Assembly (NCBI GenBank): GCA_910576335.1
Contig: CAJTIU010000004.1
Coordinates: forward strand, 1 to 64,000
Source of the DNA: Lachnospiraceae bacterium
GTDB lineage: Bacteria > Bacillota > Clostridia > Lachnospirales > Lachnospiraceae
Reading direction: 5' to 3'
Length of the DNA: 64,000 nt
Made by a program: the position numbers and the translations under genes. The notes beneath the pieces were generated by a model that worked only from the letters and a program-made list of their open reading frames with translations, was not told the origin of the DNA and searched no databases. This document shows positions 16,868 to 25,000 of this stretch, in pieces (the stretch's first letter is position 1; every line of letters starts with the position of its first letter).

Positions 16868-18400
16868 TTAGCTGTTTTCTATATCAATCACCCTATCTGC
16901 CCATTCTTTATAAAAATCTTCCTCATGCGAAACAAGCAAAACTGTGCCGGAAAACTCTGACAAAGCATCTTTTAAAGAATTTTTAGCCTGAACATCCAGA
17001 TGATTCGTCGGCTCATCCAATATCAAAAAATTACTTGGCCTTAATGTCAGCAAACACATTTTTACTTTTGCCTGCTCACCGCCACTTAATGTCCCGATTG
17101 GCTGCATAGCATGTTTATTAGAAATACCGCACTGGGCAAGAGCTTTACGGACTCCTTTCATCACCATATCAGGATAGCTGTTAGAAACAATCCGTACAGG
17201 CGTCATTGTTGTATCTTCCCATATTAAATCTTGTTCAAAATACCCTGTTATAGCCTGAGTCGAAAACTTGTAATGCCCATGCATGGGTGGAATCTGCCCT
17301 ATCAGGGTTTTCAATAAAGTAGATTTTCCAATCCCATTGAAACCTGTCATGACCACTTTCTGTCCACCTTTTATAGAAAAATCAATATTAGATAAAACTG
17401 GATAATAATAACCTACCGATAAACACTTTACCAAAAGGTGTTCCGTATTTGTAAGCGGTACTTCCGGGAAACGAAAACACGGTATTATCTCCTTTTGATC
17501 CAACGCTTCCATTTTTTCCATTCGTTCAAGCTGCTTTCGACGCCCTCTGGCCATTTTGGATTTTCTTCCAGCAATATTTTTGCGTATAAATTCTTCCGTC
17601 TTTTTTATCTCTTTCTGTTGTGCTGAATACTGACGCACATAATCTTCCCTCAGAAGTACCTTTTTTCTTAAAAATTCAGAATAAGTCCCATAATATTTTG
17701 TGATTGTATCATTATCAATATCGCAGATTCTATTTGTGATTTTCTCCAAAAAAGCATAATCATGCGATACGACCATAAAGGCATTATCGAGATTATACAA
17801 ATATTCCGAAAGCCATGAAATATGCTCTTTGTCCAAAAAATTTGTAGGTTCATCAAGCAAAAGCACATCCGGCTTCTCAAGAAGTAATTTTGCCAGTATC
17901 ACTTTTGCCCGCTGTCCTCCGCTCATCTGCTCGATTGGTCTGTCCAACCCTATCGCCAGCAATCCTAAACCATTAGCCACCTGTTCGATCTGTGTGTCAA
18001 CCGAATAAAAATCATTGATTTCAAGCTGTTCCTGATACTTTGCGGCAGTGTCAAGATATTCCATATGCCCCATAGCTGCCTTTTCATAAGCCAGAGCCAT
18101 CTCTCTTTCAATCTGGTACAGTCTCGAAAATGCTGATTTTAAAAAGGACTGTATTGTCATATCTTTTTCTATCTCCGCATATTGATCAAGATATCCTACA
18201 GATATATTGGACTGCCATGCAATCCGGCCAGCATCAGGCACAACCTGCTCTGTACAAATTTTAATCAATGTACTTTTTCCAGTTCCATTTTGCCCCACAA
18301 CTCCGATATGCTCTCCCTTATTCAATGTTAATTCTGCATTTTTATACAGCAGGTTTTCTCCAAAAGAATGGGTCAGACCTTCAATCTCCAGTAAACTCAT
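16868..18400 (-). CDS. ABC-F ATPase, ribosome-protection (antibiotic resistance) type
   Basis: A 510-residue soluble protein with two ABC domains and no membrane part. Domain 1 has GQNGTGKST, MSGGQRAK and LLLDEPTN. An interdomain linker follows (about residues 230-310, basic: RKSKMARGRRKQLERM). Domain 2 has GFNGIGKST, LSGGEQAK and LILDEPTNHLD. ABC-F proteins of this kind displace lincosamides, pleuromutilins, streptogramins or phenicols from the ribosome. The start at 18400 follows AAAGGAAC. A 330-base leader with a 29-codon peptide and terminator hairpins precedes it, strongly suggesting drug-induced attenuation. The exact drug class cannot be read from sequence. Confidence 0.88.
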   Translation of the reverse strand: MSLLEIEGLTHSFGENLLYKNAELTLNKGEHIGVVGQNGTGKSTLIKICTEQVVPDAGRIAWQSNISVGYLDQYAEIEKDMTIQSFLKSAFSRLYQIEREMALAYEKAAMGHMEYLDTAAKYQEQLEINDFYSVDTQIEQVANGLGLLAIGLDRPIEQMSGGQRAKVILAKLLLEKPDVLLLDEPTNFLDKEHISWLSEYLYNLDNAFMVVSHDYAFLEKITNRICDIDNDTITKYYGTYSEFLRKKVLLREDYVRQYSAQQKEIKKTEEFIRKNIAGRKSKMARGRRKQLERMEKMEALDQKEIIPCFRFPEVPLTNTEHLLVKCLSVGYYYPVLSNIDFSIKGGQKVVMTGFNGIGKSTLLKTLIGQIPPMHGHYKFSTQAITGYFEQDLIWEDTTMTPVRIVSNSYPDMVMKGVRKALAQCGISNKHAMQPIGTLSGGEQAKVKMCLLTLRPSNFLILDEPTNHLDVQAKNSLKDALSEFSGTVLLVSHEEDFYKEWADRVIDIENS

Positions 18401-18442
18401 GTGAATCACGTTCCTTTCATTTCCAAAAATCCTGTTGTAAGC

Positions 18443-18700
18443 AAAAAAAGACAGAAAGCTTCTATACACATCTGTGTACTGCCTTCTGTCTTTATAGTTT
18501 CAAACACCCTATAACAAAAGGCTACAGACAAAACATTGTCCATAGCCTTCTATACGCTCAATCTACATACGGAAAATAAGCAATAACTACACTGATATAC
18601 AGTATCTCTATTGCTCCACTTTCCGATGAAATCCAATTGCGCTATTTATACGCTATACTCTGTACAATGTTTCATCGGAATTGATTGTACAGAGTCCAGT
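18443..18700 (-). promoter_or_regulatory. Attenuator leader of the ABC-F gene
   Basis: Mutually exclusive hairpins are visible. ACTCTGTACAAT pairs with ATTGTACAGAGT (18657-18695), overlapping the end of the leader peptide gene. The loop of that hairpin, TTTCATCGGAA (18670-18680), pairs perfectly with TTCCGATGAAA (18621-18631). Downstream lie a hairpin with short T-tract (18516-18549) and a strong terminator GACAGAAGGC / GCTTTCTGTC followed by seven T (18443-18493). Ribosome stalling on the leader peptide would switch the pairing and allow read-through, as in erm, msr and vmlR leaders. The mechanism is inferred. Confidence 0.7.
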
Positions 18701-18735
18701 TTCTTTTTAGGTTGGTTTGTTAAATAAAAATTCAT
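18646..18735 (-). CDS. Leader peptide of the ABC-F gene (29 aa)
   Basis: A short gene with AAGGAG seven bases before its ATG at 18735 encodes a 29-residue peptide (MNFYLTNQPKKKLDSVQ to HCTEYSV). Its 3' half lies inside the first attenuator hairpin (18657-18695), so ribosome position would decide how the leader folds. It starts about 35 bases after the promoter -10. No conserved family is expected for such peptides. Confidence 0.65.
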   Translation of the reverse strand: MNFYLTNQPKKKLDSVQSIPMKHCTEYSV

Positions 18736-18775
18736 ACCATTTCTCCTTACTTTGATGAACAATCTCACCTCTGCC

Positions 18776-18804
18776 ATAATACTATAGTTGTGTTGATATG
18801 TCAA
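18776..18804 (-). promoter_or_regulatory. Near-consensus sigma-A promoter of the ABC-F gene
   Basis: On the minus strand TTGACA (18799-18804) and TATTAT (18776-18781) are exactly 17 bases apart. It is one of the best promoter matches in the window, consistent with strong constitutive initiation controlled afterwards by attenuation. Confidence 0.75.
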
Positions 18805-18958
18805 TCTTCAAATTTCCAATTTTCAAATACTGGATTCCCAGTTTCCCCACTTCTTCCAAATTTAGGGTGCAGATCCCCGCAAGGCAACACACAACTGATA
18901 TGAGGAAACGCAAGCCACCACATATGGAAAAAACAAAAGTAACAATCCACATTTTCCC

Positions 18959-19282
18959 CTACATAAATGAACTATTTTGCTCTTCTTGCGCAATATCGTC
19001 CATGAGTATTTTAAACATTTCTAAAGATTTAGACGGCACAAATTCAATAATTTCATACTGTGCGATTTTTTCCTTAAAGAATGGGTCTTGCTTCATAATC
19101 TGCTCCGCTTCCTGTCTTGTGCCACAATTACAGAGAATTATCCCTCCTGTCCGTGGATTCTTTCTTCCTGAACAAATAAATTTTCTGACGCTATAATTTT
19201 CTTCCAAGTACCTAATATGCTCTGGCAGCACCCTTTCAACTTCCAAAATTGGTTTTATATAAGTCAGATTAAAAATAAACAT
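18959..19282 (-). CDS. YCII-related protein (107 aa)
   Basis: A small soluble protein of the YCII type: MFIFNLTYIKPILEVERVLPEHIRYLEENY at the start, a CSGRKNPRTGGII turn, and EAEQIMKQDPFFKEKIAQYEIIEF at the end. The His and Asp of the family pocket are present. YCII-like proteins are putative small enzymes of unknown reaction. The start at 19282 has GAGGAGGGACAAT. It is divergent from the TetR gene with an operator-like palindrome between them, so it is the likely target of that regulator. Confidence 0.8.
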   Translation of the reverse strand: MFIFNLTYIKPILEVERVLPEHIRYLEENYSVRKFICSGRKNPRTGGIILCNCGTRQEAEQIMKQDPFFKEKIAQYEIIEFVPSKSLEMFKILMDDIAQEEQNSSFM

Positions 19283-19316
19283 ATTGTCCCTCCTCGTCAA
19301 AATGTGTTAGAATAAC

Positions 19317-19345
19317 AGTGACCGCAGTCAATGACCACGGTCACT
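19317..19345. promoter_or_regulatory. Operator-like palindrome between YCII and TetR genes
   Basis: Inverted repeat AGTGACCG (19317-19324) and CGGTCACT (19338-19345) lies midway in the divergent intergenic region and overlaps likely promoter sequence (TTGACT on the minus strand). It is the natural binding site candidate for the adjacent TetR protein. Confidence 0.6.
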
Positions 19346-19398
19346 ATTTTAGCTATTATCTTCTACTTTGTCAATGATATTTTATAAGGAGCTTGATT

Positions 19399-20007
19399 AT
19401 GGAACAGAAAAAAACACGCAAAGACAGGGCTATAGATACAAAAAACAAAATTTTTGAAACGGCAGTTACCCTTATAAAAAACAAAGGATACAATAATGTT
19501 ACTGTAAGTGAAATTTGCCAGACGGCAGGGTTGGCAAAGGGATCATTTTATGTTCATTACAATTCCAAAGAAGATATTGTAAGGGATAGTTATTATGCTG
19601 ACATGGGAACATACATTTGTACCCATTATAATGAATTTTTAGCATCTGCCCCCAATATATCTGTAATTGAACGTATTGCCCACTTTCTAATTTTGGAATT
19701 TGAATTTGCAGAATATGCCGGATATGAGCTTACCTGCTTAGCTTATTCGCTAAACCTAAATGCATGTGTACCTGGGCCGTCCGAACATTTCAGCAAACGA
19801 TACTTTATCAAAATATTGCGGGACGAAATAGAATCAAGTTTAATGTATTCATCCTCCGGCTTTTCATGTGACGAAATTTTCAATTATTTGGAAAGCATTG
19901 TGAGAGGCACAATGGCTACATGGTGTTTCTCCAATAACTCTTTTAACATTGTTGAGCAAGGGAGAAAATATATTGAACAGGCACTTCATAGCATTTACAA
20001 GTTATAA
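19399..20007 (+). CDS. TetR/AcrR-family transcriptional regulator
   Basis: A 202-residue regulator. The N-terminal HTH is typical (KIFETAVTLIKNKGYNNVTVSEICQTAGLAKGSFYVHYNSKEDIV); the all-helical C-terminal ligand domain is diverged. AAGGAG precedes the ATG at 19399; an upstream TTG would be too close. It is divergent from the YCII gene and probably represses it and itself through the palindrome at 19317-19345. The inducer is unknown. Confidence 0.88.
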   Translation: MEQKKTRKDRAIDTKNKIFETAVTLIKNKGYNNVTVSEICQTAGLAKGSFYVHYNSKEDIVRDSYYADMGTYICTHYNEFLASAPNISVIERIAHFLILEFEFAEYAGYELTCLAYSLNLNACVPGPSEHFSKRYFIKILRDEIESSLMYSSSGFSCDEIFNYLESIVRGTMATWCFSNNSFNIVEQGRKYIEQALHSIYKL

Positions 20008-20064
20008 TGAACCATACAACGCAAAAAACAACAGGAGAACCTTGCTGGCTTTCCTGCTGACTTT

Positions 20065-20712
20065 TCATAATTCAATATCTGATTGCAATGTAAAAATCCC
20101 ATTTTCAAATACAAGCCGGGAAACTGATGCGTTCTTCACCATTCCCAATCCGCTTAACTGCTCCGGCGCAAATAAGTGAACTATGGTCTTTATAGAAAAG
20201 GCATGGGTCACTATCAGTATATTGGCGTTTTCTTGTATCCTGTCCTTTTGAACGGCATCTACAAATACATTTTTCAAACGGCTTTCTATGGCATAGAATG
20301 GCTCCGCCATTCCTGTCGTGTCATGTTCATATATGGCATTTGCCACATCAGGAAGTCGTTCATTCAGTTCTGCAAAAGAGGTTATCCCACCTAACCAATC
20401 TGCTACATTCTTTATGAAAACCACATTGTTCTCTGACTCCATACACCCTAAGCACCACTCCCGCAGCCTTTCATCCTTTTCTATAGGTACACCGCTCTTT
20501 CCGCCTGTTTCCAAAATTAGCTTTGCCGTCTGTACAGCACGAAGCATATCGCTGGCATAAACCGCATCAAATTCAATTCTCTTTAACTTTTTTCCTATGT
20601 CAGCCGCCATTTGCTTTCCCGCTTCAGTAAGCGGTGAATCACTCCATCCCTGCGCCCGATCTAAGCTGTTTAAAAGTGTCTGCCCATGCCTGACTATGTA
20701 AAAATAAACCAT
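20065..20712 (-). CDS. Histidine phosphatase (phosphoglycerate-mutase-like) family protein
   Basis: A 215-residue protein with the catalytic RHG motif at its start (FYIVRHGQTLLN), the conserved ASDMLRAVQTA segment, a Glu-containing LREWCLGCMES, and the second catalytic His in VTHAFSIK. Such enzymes remove phosphate from small metabolites through a phosphohistidine. The start at 20712 follows GGAGGTGAAAAGC. It stands as a single gene, convergent with the TetR gene. Confidence 0.85.
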   Translation of the reverse strand: MVYFYIVRHGQTLLNSLDRAQGWSDSPLTEAGKQMAADIGKKLKRIEFDAVYASDMLRAVQTAKLILETGGKSGVPIEKDERLREWCLGCMESENNVVFIKNVADWLGGITSFAELNERLPDVANAIYEHDTTGMAEPFYAIESRLKNVFVDAVQKDRIQENANILIVTHAFSIKTIVHLFAPEQLSGLGMVKNASVSRLVFENGIFTLQSDIEL

Positions 20713-20807
20713 GCTTTTCACCTCCGCTGAAAGTATAAGAAATCGCCGCCAAAATAGCAAGTAAATTTTAGGTCAGCATTTCTTCCATCTCCTCATATAT
20801 AAAACAG

Positions 20808-21614
20808 TTAAAAGACTTCTTCCTTTAGTTCAAAATACTCTAACAAAGAAAGATACAAGTCTTCTGGACGCTCCGGTAAGTAATCTTCATAACTAGAATC
20901 ATCCTGCACAGTATGGTTGCTATACTCCACTTGCACCCGCCATGACGGACTGCCCTCCGGCTCCTTTGGGGGCTGTACTTCCAATCCATCCTCCAAATCT
21001 TCCATGAAAAAGTCTTCTTCCCCGTCAAGAAATGGGTCATAATCTTCCTCATCAGGGTTCAGGCAATAATCCTGCTCCCACATAAAAATTTCCAGTGTAT
21101 GCACGATGTACCGCAACAGCTTCGCCATCTCTCCACCCTCCAGCGTGACACGCTGCTCCCCGTACTCTGTCTGAAAATCCGTCATGGTAAGCACACGGCT
21201 TTTCCTGTCAATGGTAAAGCGTCGATCCACCAGCTCCATATCGCCGTATCCATCATAAATCTCTGTATGTACCTCAAAAGACAATGTATTGATGACAAGT
21301 TGCTTTTTCATGGCATTGCGCTCCGCATGGGGAAAACATACATTATAAATCTCCCTGGCCGTGTCCGCCACTTCCTGGCAGTCATCTTTCATTTTAGCTT
21401 TCAGCCATTTCTTCTCGCTCTCTGAAAGCCGCCGCATCGGGAAATTCATCAGCCTGTTTATATCCATTGTTACCGCTTTCTCCGCTGCGCTTAAACGGGA
21501 ACAGGCTTTGCAGATATGGGCTGCGTGGCCTTTCCCGGAAAATTTCTCATTTGCCTTATATTCACCGCATATTTTACAGTAATGCCCGTGTGGGCGGTTT
21601 TTCTTTTTTGACAT
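20808..21614 (-). CDS. Zinc-finger protein of unknown function (268 aa)
   Basis: It begins MSKKKNRPHGHYCKICGEYKANEKF and carries a second cysteine pair (HICKACSRLS), forming a four-cysteine zinc knuckle in the first 45 residues. The middle is helical and basic; the C-terminal 80 residues are very acidic (PDEEDYDPFLDGEEDFFMEDLEDGLE). The start at 21614 is preceded by GGAG at nine bases. I do not recognise a family. It lies between the cargo and the conjugation backbone. The acidic tail could mimic DNA or bind a basic partner, which is speculation. Confidence 0.7.
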   Translation of the reverse strand: MSKKKNRPHGHYCKICGEYKANEKFSGKGHAAHICKACSRLSAAEKAVTMDINRLMNFPMRRLSESEKKWLKAKMKDDCQEVADTAREIYNVCFPHAERNAMKKQLVINTLSFEVHTEIYDGYGDMELVDRRFTIDRKSRVLTMTDFQTEYGEQRVTLEGGEMAKLLRYIVHTLEIFMWEQDYCLNPDEEDYDPFLDGEEDFFMEDLEDGLEVQPPKEPEGSPSWRVQVEYSNHTVQDDSSYEDYLPERPEDLYLSLLEYFELKEEVF

Positions 21615-21770
21615 CGCAAATTTCTCCGTTCCTGCACCTATTATACAGTGAACTGCCAAAACTTCAAAGATAGATGTGGGTTATTTTAGAAATTCTTTAT
21701 GCTGGATATACTGCCTCAGTTGACGCATACAACAGAAAATACGTTTCTCGGATTTTCTATTGCCATGAAT

Positions 21771-21822
21771 AAAAAACAGGCTTCCCCTGCCCGTATGGAA
21801 ACCGGGTAAGGAAAACCTGTTC
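21771..21822 (-). terminator. Terminator at the end of the conjugation operon
   Basis: On the minus strand AACAGGTTTTCC pairs with GGGAAGCCTGTT across a C/G-rich loop and is followed by TTTTATT. It lies just after the TTRAP gene, the last backbone gene, and separates the backbone from the cargo. Confidence 0.7.
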
Positions 21823-21832
21823 TTTCTTTGCT

Positions 21833-22039
21833 TTATTCTGCTTCTGTCAATTCAAGCTGTTCAAATTCTTCATCGGTCATATCCCGCAGCTTTCCGATCA
21901 CCCTGCCAGACAGCTCCAGCATATCTGTATCCTCCAGATACGGCAAAGCCCTCTCAATATCCTCAATAACCTCGCTCCTGCTTTCCCCTGCAAATATGCA
22001 GATTAAATTGCTTTCTTCCACGGTAAACCTTGTATCCAT
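21833..22039 (-). CDS. Transposon-transfer assisting protein (TTRAP family)
   Basis: A 68-residue acidic protein matching the small TTRAP family found in Tn1549-like elements (FTVEESNLICIFAG, YLEDTDMLELSGRVIGKLRDMTDEEFEQLEL). The family is tied to conjugative transposon transfer, but the mechanism is unknown. It starts four bases after the stop of the ArdC-like gene and is the last gene of the backbone operon before the terminator. Confidence 0.85.
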   Translation of the reverse strand: MDTRFTVEESNLICIFAGESRSEVIEDIERALPYLEDTDMLELSGRVIGKLRDMTDEEFEQLELTEAE

Positions 22040-22043
22040 ATCC

Positions 22044-25000
22044 CTACATCTCCCTCTGCTTATTTTTTATGTTTTCTTCCTGCTCTCTGCCCTGCCCTGC
22101 CACCTGCGCCTTTTTCTCCGCAAGTCGGGCTTTTAAGGACGGTTTTGCGGCTGGCCTGTCCTGCGCCCTTTTGTTTTCCTCTTTCTGCGCTTTCTCCCCT
22201 GCGCCGTTATTCAGCACATTATCCACCATGTTGTAATTCTGTTCTTCCATTTCCTCAATCTTGGCAAGAGGCTTGTACTCCACCAACTTTCCAAGAAACT
22301 CCATAGCCCGCTTTCGCTCCTCCGGCTCCGTTCCGTCCGAAGCTATGTCGGCAAACCACATTGCCATGTCACGGGTATCTCTCTGCTTCAAGGCTTCCGC
22401 AATCTCGGATACGTTCTCCGTCATGCTCTGGTTATTGTCATGGTAGAGGGCCGTGTCATAACCGTAGATAAAACGGTCAATCTCCACCGCAAGCTGTTCC
22501 GCAGGTGTCAGGTCAGGCATACGCTTCTCCCATACCTTTGCCTCCATTTCCTCGCCCATATTGCCGTCTATCTCCATTTCTGGCAGCTTCGCCACAAGTT
22601 CCGTGATCATTTCCATCGCCTGCGGATTTCCCTTTATGTCAGGGATATAGTCTAAAATGTCAATGTCAATCCTGTTCCCGGTTAAAATATCCATCCCCAC
22701 ATCTTCAAATGCCTCCGTTCCCGGTGTATGGATATTGATGCCGATTGCGGGGATTCCGTACATACGCTCTGGCGGTATCTGTTTCCAGATTGCCACAGCT
22801 TCCTCCACGGTAGGGATATTCTCATAAAACTCGCCCAAGTTATGGAACTCCCCACATTCCGCAACCGTCAGTGTCACTTCTGTTTCCGCCTGCTCCTGGG
22901 ATAAGGACACCGGCTCTTTTTCCCTGGCCTCACGCACTCCCTCCAGATAGTCCTCCACCTGTGGGAGATAAGTTTCAAGCGTTCCCGTCCGTTGTGCGGT
23001 AATCGGGTTTATATCCACTTTCACGCCGCCGATATGGAGCGCATCCCCGTTAAATGTATCAAACAGGACATCTTCACGCTCACTCGTGGAAAGCTCCACT
23101 GCCACGTCAAGGTCAGAACCTTCCTGCTCCAATCCCCGGCAGCGGCTCCCCACTACTGCCACGTCCACAATCTCCGCATCAATGCCGGATTCGTCTAACT
23201 GTGCCTGCACATGGCATTTTACAGTTTCTTCAATCTCTGCCGGGTTCATTTCACCGATCTCATGGAACAGCTCATTAGTCTTTGCCTTAAAGTTTTCCAC
23301 CACGGTTCCCTGTGCCTGCGGTTCGATTGCGTTTGCCGCTTCCACTTTTTCCATCAATCCATCATAATCAATCGGTATCAACTCATCATTGTCACTGATA
23401 TTTCCCCTTGCGCCGTTGTCAAAGGGATTATCTTTCAAATCCGTCAGAATATCGTCAAGGGCTTCTCTGATACTGACATCGGGATTGTCATATACGCCCC
23501 CGTCTATCTCCTTATAATCTGCCCCCATAATGGAATAGTCATAGCCCCCGTCAACCTCCTGAATACTGATGAAACGGTCTGCTATCTGGAAAGCAAGCTC
23601 CGTTTCCTGCCCCCCTTTTAAGGATTTCTTCATCTGCGCAAGCACCTGGTCTTTTTCATCTCCAAGGTCAATGATCTCGTCCTCATCCTCCATATCCTCA
23701 AATAGCTGTGTCTTATCCGCTTTTTCTGGCTTATTCTGTTCGGATTGCGGCTCTGCCTGCTTTGTTTCCGGCGTTTCTTCCTGCTCCGGCTCTGGCCGTT
23801 CTGTTTCCTGATGTTCTTCCTTCTCCGGGTTTGGCTGTTCCATATCTGCCTGCCCTGGCTCCGACTTCTGGACATCATGTCCAGAAGTGTCCGGCTCTTT
23901 CTCCTGTGCGGCAGACATTTCTTTTTCCTTCTCCAGGACTTCCCTGCGGAATATATCAATAAAACCGTCCAATACTGCCGGGTGGCTGCTTATGATCAGT
24001 TCACGGTTTACATCTATCCCATGCACAAGATTTTCCGGAATGTAATACTCCGCCGCCCATGCTTTGTTATCCCTCGAAAAGCGTCCATCCCATGATTCCT
24101 GCTGGAGCGTGTTGGCAAGGACAAAGGCGATACGGTCTGAACCGTACTGCTCCTCCAGAGGCTTCACAATGTCATGCTTTAAGTGCATACCGTCAAAATT
24201 CTGCCTGATTGTTCCCTCAACCGCTTCTTTGCACTCCCTGTCAAGTTTCCGGGAATCCAAATACCTGTCCACTTCCCCATGTTCCATCGCATATACCAGG
24301 GTATGCCCGTAGAAATCCGGATAGCTTTTCTGTTCTGTCTTTTCAGCATCCGACTTCTGGTCATTATGTCCAGAAGTGTCTAGCGTTTCCTCCTGTGGTG
24401 CTTCCGGCTCTGCTTCTCCCTTTTCCGGTTCCTCTATGCCTTCCAGTTCCCGCATGAAATCAGGAAGCCCGGTAAAGCCGAATGAATCTACAAAGTGTGC
24501 GCTGTTCTTCCCGTCCTCATGCAGCACCACAATATCGCTGACAGAAAGGGAATGCCCCTTATAATCTGCCGGGTGGTCTATATTGAATTTCTCATAGACC
24601 GCTTCCAGTGTTGCGCTCTGCGTCCGCCCTTGTAGTTCGAAAAGTTCGCCCACATAAACAAGGTTGTAATTCTCCGGCTTAATGGCATCGAGATTGTCTT
24701 TTATAATTCCCCTGCGCTTTAAAGATTCCGTGCCGGCAAACTGGAATTGCCGCATTTCGGGAATATCTTTTAACTGATAAATGCCATACTTATCAGAATC
24801 CCCATATAAAAGCTGCGCTTCCTTATTCGCCCTGCCCTCCGCAAGTTCCTCCTGCAACGCCCGCAGGCTCTTTTCATTCTCCCAATCCGCTTTTTCAATG
24901 CCGAAGATGCCTTCATACTCTGTAACCTGCTCCCTGCCCTGTATCAAGGTTTCCGAACCGTCCTCGTGGAGCTGGTACACGGACAAGTCATGGTCAAACA

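Noticed and set aside
16868-18400. Calling the ABC-F gene a specific named resistance gene
   Set aside because: The motifs fix the ABC-F family but not the subfamily; a named call would need a database comparison.
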